From Diplonema papillatum (taxonomy: Eukaryota > Euglenozoa > Diplonemea > Diplonemida > Diplonemidae): a stretch of DNA of 64,000 nucleotides. The notes under the pieces were generated by a model. The model was not told the origin of the DNA and ran no database searches. It saw nothing but the letters and a program-made list of their open reading frames with translations. Positions 59,917 to 64,000 of the stretch are shown here, in pieces. Positions within the stretch are counted from its first letter, which is position 1, and the number at the start of each line of letters is the position of its first letter. The stretch covers positions 154,815-218,814 of the forward strand of contig JAPJBO010000345.1 of the NCBI GenBank assembly GCA_030068145.1, written 5' to 3'. Both the position numbers and the translations under genes were made by a program.

Positions 59917-62900
59917 GCCGCGGTGGAAGCCGACCTTCTTTGCTGCCAGGAGGTCACACTCCTTCGATGCAAACGGGCACAGGCGGAGGAATACCTACGG
60001 AATTGGTGCTGCCACTGGGGTCCGCCACCTCCCGGGAGACTCTGTAGAAGCTCCGGTAGTCGCTCGACGACGAACGCTGCGAACGGGGGACTCTGCACTC
60101 TAGTACAGAGGCCGATACCGGCGTACGACACGTTGGCAGCGCTCTCGCACGTGGCGTTACGGTCACCGGACCGGGTAAGCCATACTGTAGTCGCAACAGG
60201 GACCGGCAGCACCTTCGTGCACGTGTTCAATGTCTACTGCCCATCAGGAAACGGGAGGGCGGAGAACGAGGAACGTGAGGACATGCTGGAGAAGGTCCTC
60301 TTTGCGGCGGCAGACAGCCTCGGCGACGTCCCCATACTGGTGATGGGAGACCTCAACACGGAAGAAGATCGGTCCCCTGTTCTGCGGAAGGCACTTAGGA
60401 ACGGATGGTCCGACGCAGCGGAACTGCACCATGCGCGCACCGGGAACACGCCTCCGCCACCGACCTTTACCAGCGCCCGGACGTCAGGCACGAGGATCGA
60501 CCGCATACTCCTCAACCGCATAGCGGCGTGTGCATTCCGTCAATGCGTCACCACCGCGGTGAACGTACCGGGACACCGGCTCGTGACAGTGACCCTGGAT
60601 ATTGCAGCGCTGCGCCAAAGCGTGTGGCGATTTAAGGTGCCGCGGGAGATCCCGACAGAGGGGGGGTCCAAGTGGGACCTCTCGGAAGCAGAAGCCGACA
60701 GGGAAGCCGTACAGAGACTGGCCAACTCCGAATTCGCGGAACGATTGGCGGCGCAGCGGGTGGAAGAGGCCTGGCTCGAGTGGTCACGGGTCAGTGAGCG
60801 GTACTTGCAGGATGCATTCGCCGTCCCTGTGGAAGAGAGAGGAAGGGGTACCGGCCGGGGGATGAAGACATTGCCGAGGAGGGTCTGTGTCACGGCGGGC
60901 ACTGCGACCGACGGGTCGGGGGCAGCGAACAGCAGGCAGCTACGGCTTAGAAAGGCCATCCACCGGATGGAACGCATCTGCAGCTACCTCGCGCAACGTC
61001 GCGGGCCGGAAGCTGTTCCACATGAGGTGTCCCTCTGCTGGCAGAACTGCAAGCGGCTGGCACAAGCGTGCATGGTGGGCGACCAAGGCGCAGGGGGGTT
61101 TCCGGATCATGAGAAGGCGAAGCAGCTGCTCACAGCGTTGCGGGAAGAGACGAGTAGGCTCGGAAGGGAAGGATCTGCGGCCAGGTTTACGAAGTACCGA
61201 GACAAGCTTAACGAGAGGGCGGACGCGAGCAGACGATGTCTAGCGACCGTCTGCGCCGGTCGCGCTGAGCCGTCGGGTGTGTTGCGCACCGGAGCGAAGA
61301 TGACTGCAAATGTGGACGAGATGGACGAGGTGTTGCACACTGCGTGGGACGCTATCCTGCGTAAATACAAGGACCGGCCAGAGCCGGAGTACGGACCGTT
61401 TCGGGATCGGTTCCAGGAGCACATCGACACACACTTGATGGAACCCGGGACGATCACGGGGGAGGAGCTGCGGACTCTGCTAAGGAAGAAGCCGAAGAAA
61501 AGCGCGTCAGGCGTGGATGGCTGGCGCATGGCTGAACTGCGGGAGTTGCCGCTTCCCCTGCTGAATGCGCTAGCGGATGTCATGAACCTGGTCGAAGTGA
61601 CTGGGGTTTGGCCGGCGAGCATGACAACTGCCCTGGTGTCGATGGTGCCGAAGGATGAGAGCCAAGACCCGCTGCACACGAGGCCAATAACCGTCACGTC
61701 CGCTGTGTACCGCCTATGGGCGTGCCGCAGGCTTGCGGACATAGTCCTGTGGCAGGAGAAGTGGATCGAAGAAGGACAGAAGGGCTTTCGACCGGGTCAC
61801 CGTATCGAGGACGTCCTGATGGAGATAGGGCTCGAGATGGAGGACGCCTTGCTAGATGGAGAGCCGCTCTACGGAGTGGCGCTGGACTTCCGGAAATGTT
61901 TCGACATGGTCCCGCGAGAGATAGTGCTGCGCCTGGCCGGGGACTTAGGGTTGCACAATCGGGTTCTCAAGCCGCTGAGGGCGATCTACAGACTGCTCGC
62001 GAGACGCTTCAAGCTGCCTCTAGGGGTGGGCAGGGAGTTTAGTGTGACCAATGGTATCCTTCAAGGGTGCCCTGTATCCGTCATCCTCATCAATGCCCTG
62101 CTGTCGGTAGTGATGAAGGCGGTCAAGAAAGAAGCGGAGGGGGTGAGCCCAAAGTCGTACGCGGACGATGCCACGCTGCTATCGCGGCTGTCGGAGGCCG
62201 CCCTGCAAAAGGGGGTGGACGTGGTAGACGAGTTCTGCACGCTCACCGGAATGGAGCTGAACCTCCAGAAAACGGTCGCCTTCTCGACGAGACGTAGGCA
62301 TCAGTCGACGCTCAGACTCCGCAGCGTGGATGCGCTGCTGCGGTTTGGCAAATCTGTCACGTGCCTGGGGGCCCTAGTCTCGACGGCGAAGAATAGGACA
62401 GAAAGGTCCGACTCGGAGAGGGTGGAGAAGGCGGCTGCCCTGGCGGAAGGCCTCCGCCATGCGCCGTTCCGGTACGAGAAGCGGGTCCGGATTGTACAGT
62501 CGAATGTGCTGCCGGCGGCGCTGTCAGGCTGCTCTTTCGCGCCGGTGTCGAAGGTGGCAATGAAACGGCTGACGACGTCGGTGATGGGACTGATCTGGGG
62601 TGGGTCCAACCCAAAGCGCGCGAGGGAGATGGTCCTAAATTTTCAGGAGAAGGGCCACCTGACGGACCCCAGTACATGCCTAGCATATAGGGTGACGACG
62701 GCGTTCTACGCGGCGTGCGAGAGGTTGCCACGACTTCTGCCTCTGATGGAGAGCATCCGGGGAAGGTACGCCGAGGAGGACCTACCCCTGGGGCCAGTTG
62801 GACTGGCGATGAAGAGCATGGAGGAGTGTGGACACGTATGGGGACCAGGGCCCCTGTCTCGCACGCTGAGGAATGGTGCAATATTTGACCCGATAGCCTC

Positions 62901-64000
62901 GACACCCTCGAAGAGGGGGCATGAAGTGAGGGCGGATTTGAGGGCGAAGACGTGGTCCCGTCTGGTAGCGAGGCGGCCGGGATTTGAGGGTGTACAGAGA
63001 GCCGACTTGGAGCGGACGAACTCCTTCTGGAGGATGCGTGAATGTCCCGCGCACACCGCGAGGCTTATACGTGTAGCGTTGGCGGGAGGAGTGAACACGG
63101 CTGAGTTCACGTCGCGGATGAGACAGGCCGGAGCTGAGCCGCAGGCGCCCAGCTGCAAGCACTGTGGAAGCGGCGACACCGAGGACGAGAAACACGTATT
63201 CTGGGACTGCGGAGCGTACTCGCACATACGGCGGCGAGAGGCACATGCCGAGCTGATGGCGGCCAACCGCGCCGACTGGCCCAGATGCACGCTGGAACAC
63301 GGAGTGGTAGTACCCGAAAATGCCCACTTCTCGAGGCGGCTCCAGGAGATGATGGCTGAAATCCTTGCGGAGCGGGCAGGGCTCGAAGCACGAGGCTGGG
63401 TAGCCAGGAACCCCACGACCCCCTGGTCGAGAGCGGATGCGATGCCTGCCGAGAAGCTCGACCACCCCTTTGCGCGGATTGCCCCGGCATGGGCGTGGGA
63501 GCGGAACAAGGCCTGGGGGCTACCGACGTTTTATGCGTTGGTAGCGTGGCTGTCAGACATGGAGTGGACCGAGAACGGGCAGGCGTCAATGCTAGAGCTT
63601 GCCATCGACTTTGAACTCTTTTCAGGCCTCAGCATACCGCTGCACGAGAATGCACCGAAGGGGGTGAGGGAGCGAGGTAACGTCCTGCGCTGCATGATCA
63701 GCGCGTTGGACAAGCTGGCGACACAGCAAGGGCTGGGGAGTTGCGAGCGAGGCGAGAGAGTATGCCCGACGACGTCGCTGTCGTTCATGGGCATCACGGG
63801 GATATCGGGGGTGCGGCCCAGGCCCCGCTTTCGCGAGGCACACACGGGGACGATCCTCGAAGAGCAGGTGAAGGGAAGCGATGTAGGGACGCAGTTCCCG
63901 ACGTACCCGGACTGGACGGCCGAGAGAGCGGCGAGGTGGGCCCTGCCTGCCCCACCACAGCTGCACCCCGACCCCGTGCATATGCCGGGTGTCGGAGTAG
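59917..64000 (+). CDS. Family-Z LINE polyprotein: AP endonuclease, RT, zinc knuckle, C-terminal domain (runs off window)
   Basis: One plus frame is open from 59917 (after TGA 59914-59916) to the window end, 1361 codons. The endonuclease begins with ADLLCCQEVTL (catalytic Glu), then VFNVYCPSGNG, VLVMGDLNTEED (the GDxN motif) and TRIDRILLNR. After a ~300-residue helical linker, RT shows KKSASGVDGWRMAEL, VSMVPKDES, RPITVTSAVYRLWA, FRPGHRIEDV, YGVALDFRKCFD, NGILQGCPVSVILIN and KSYADDATLLSRL. A CKHC...HVFWDC knuckle follows, then a ~250-residue C-terminal domain (WLSDMEWTENGQASMLELAI) shared with 11179-13285. There is no RNase H. The first endonuclease residues are missing or in another frame, so the 5' end may be truncated. 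It looks young: no stops or shifts. Confidence 0.9.

Overview
The window is nuclear DNA of a protist and is dominated by repeats. Conserved proteins are few and lie far apart, some are split by long introns with GT..AG boundaries, and there is a eukaryotic tRNA-Gly, an 18S rRNA dimethyladenosine transferase of the Dim1 type, calmodulin-type motifs (IQ and EF-hand), and a multi-membrane protein resembling the TmcB/TmcC family of ciliates, other alveolates and amoebae. An alveolate-lineage alga, such as a chromerid, would fit. That is a guess from gene content and repeat style, not a demonstrated identity. Most DNA here is transposons, their debris, and tandem repeats.

Layout. 1-961: 5' part of a Q-rich protein gene on the minus strand, running off the edge. 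1.36-14.6 kb: three minus-strand exons in the order expected for one TmcB/TmcC-like membrane protein. Its introns hold a foldback element (3.3-4.8 kb), an oppositely oriented SAP-like ORF (6.4-7.2 kb), hairpin clusters (7.4-9.1 kb) and a truncated non-LTR retrotransposon (family Z, 11.2-13.3 kb). 15.7-17.3 kb: Dim1 gene with degenerate copies of its own 3' end behind it. 18.2 kb: a small EF-hand exon next to a second foldback element. 20.0-27.4 kb: a dead family-Z LINE cut by two insertions with target-site duplications, a 5.5-kb hAT transposon (which itself contains a MULE) and a 0.7-kb retroposon. 27.6-28.3 kb: an IQ/EF-hand protein exon.

28.4-40.4 kb is a mosaic of DNA elements whose inverted ends are arrays of private minisatellites, plus a roughly 205-bp satellite. 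A tRNA-Gly gene at 40.4 kb marks the edge of a 16.4-kb array of 5'-truncated RNase H-bearing LINEs (40.7-57.1 kb), all on the minus strand and joined head to tail. 57-59.9 kb is minisatellite and low-information DNA. 59.9 kb to the end is a long, apparently intact plus-strand family-Z LINE ORF with AP endonuclease, reverse transcriptase, zinc knuckle and a conserved C-terminal domain. It runs off the window.

Functionally, the cellular genes are unrelated to one another: ribosome biogenesis, a membrane sensor-like protein, and Ca/calmodulin-linked proteins. What ties the window together is transposon biology. Non-LTR retrotransposons of several subfamilies insert into, and are joined to, one another. 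DNA transposons (hAT, MULE, foldback) land in them, and several insertions can be proved from target-site duplications or from empty sites elsewhere in the same window.
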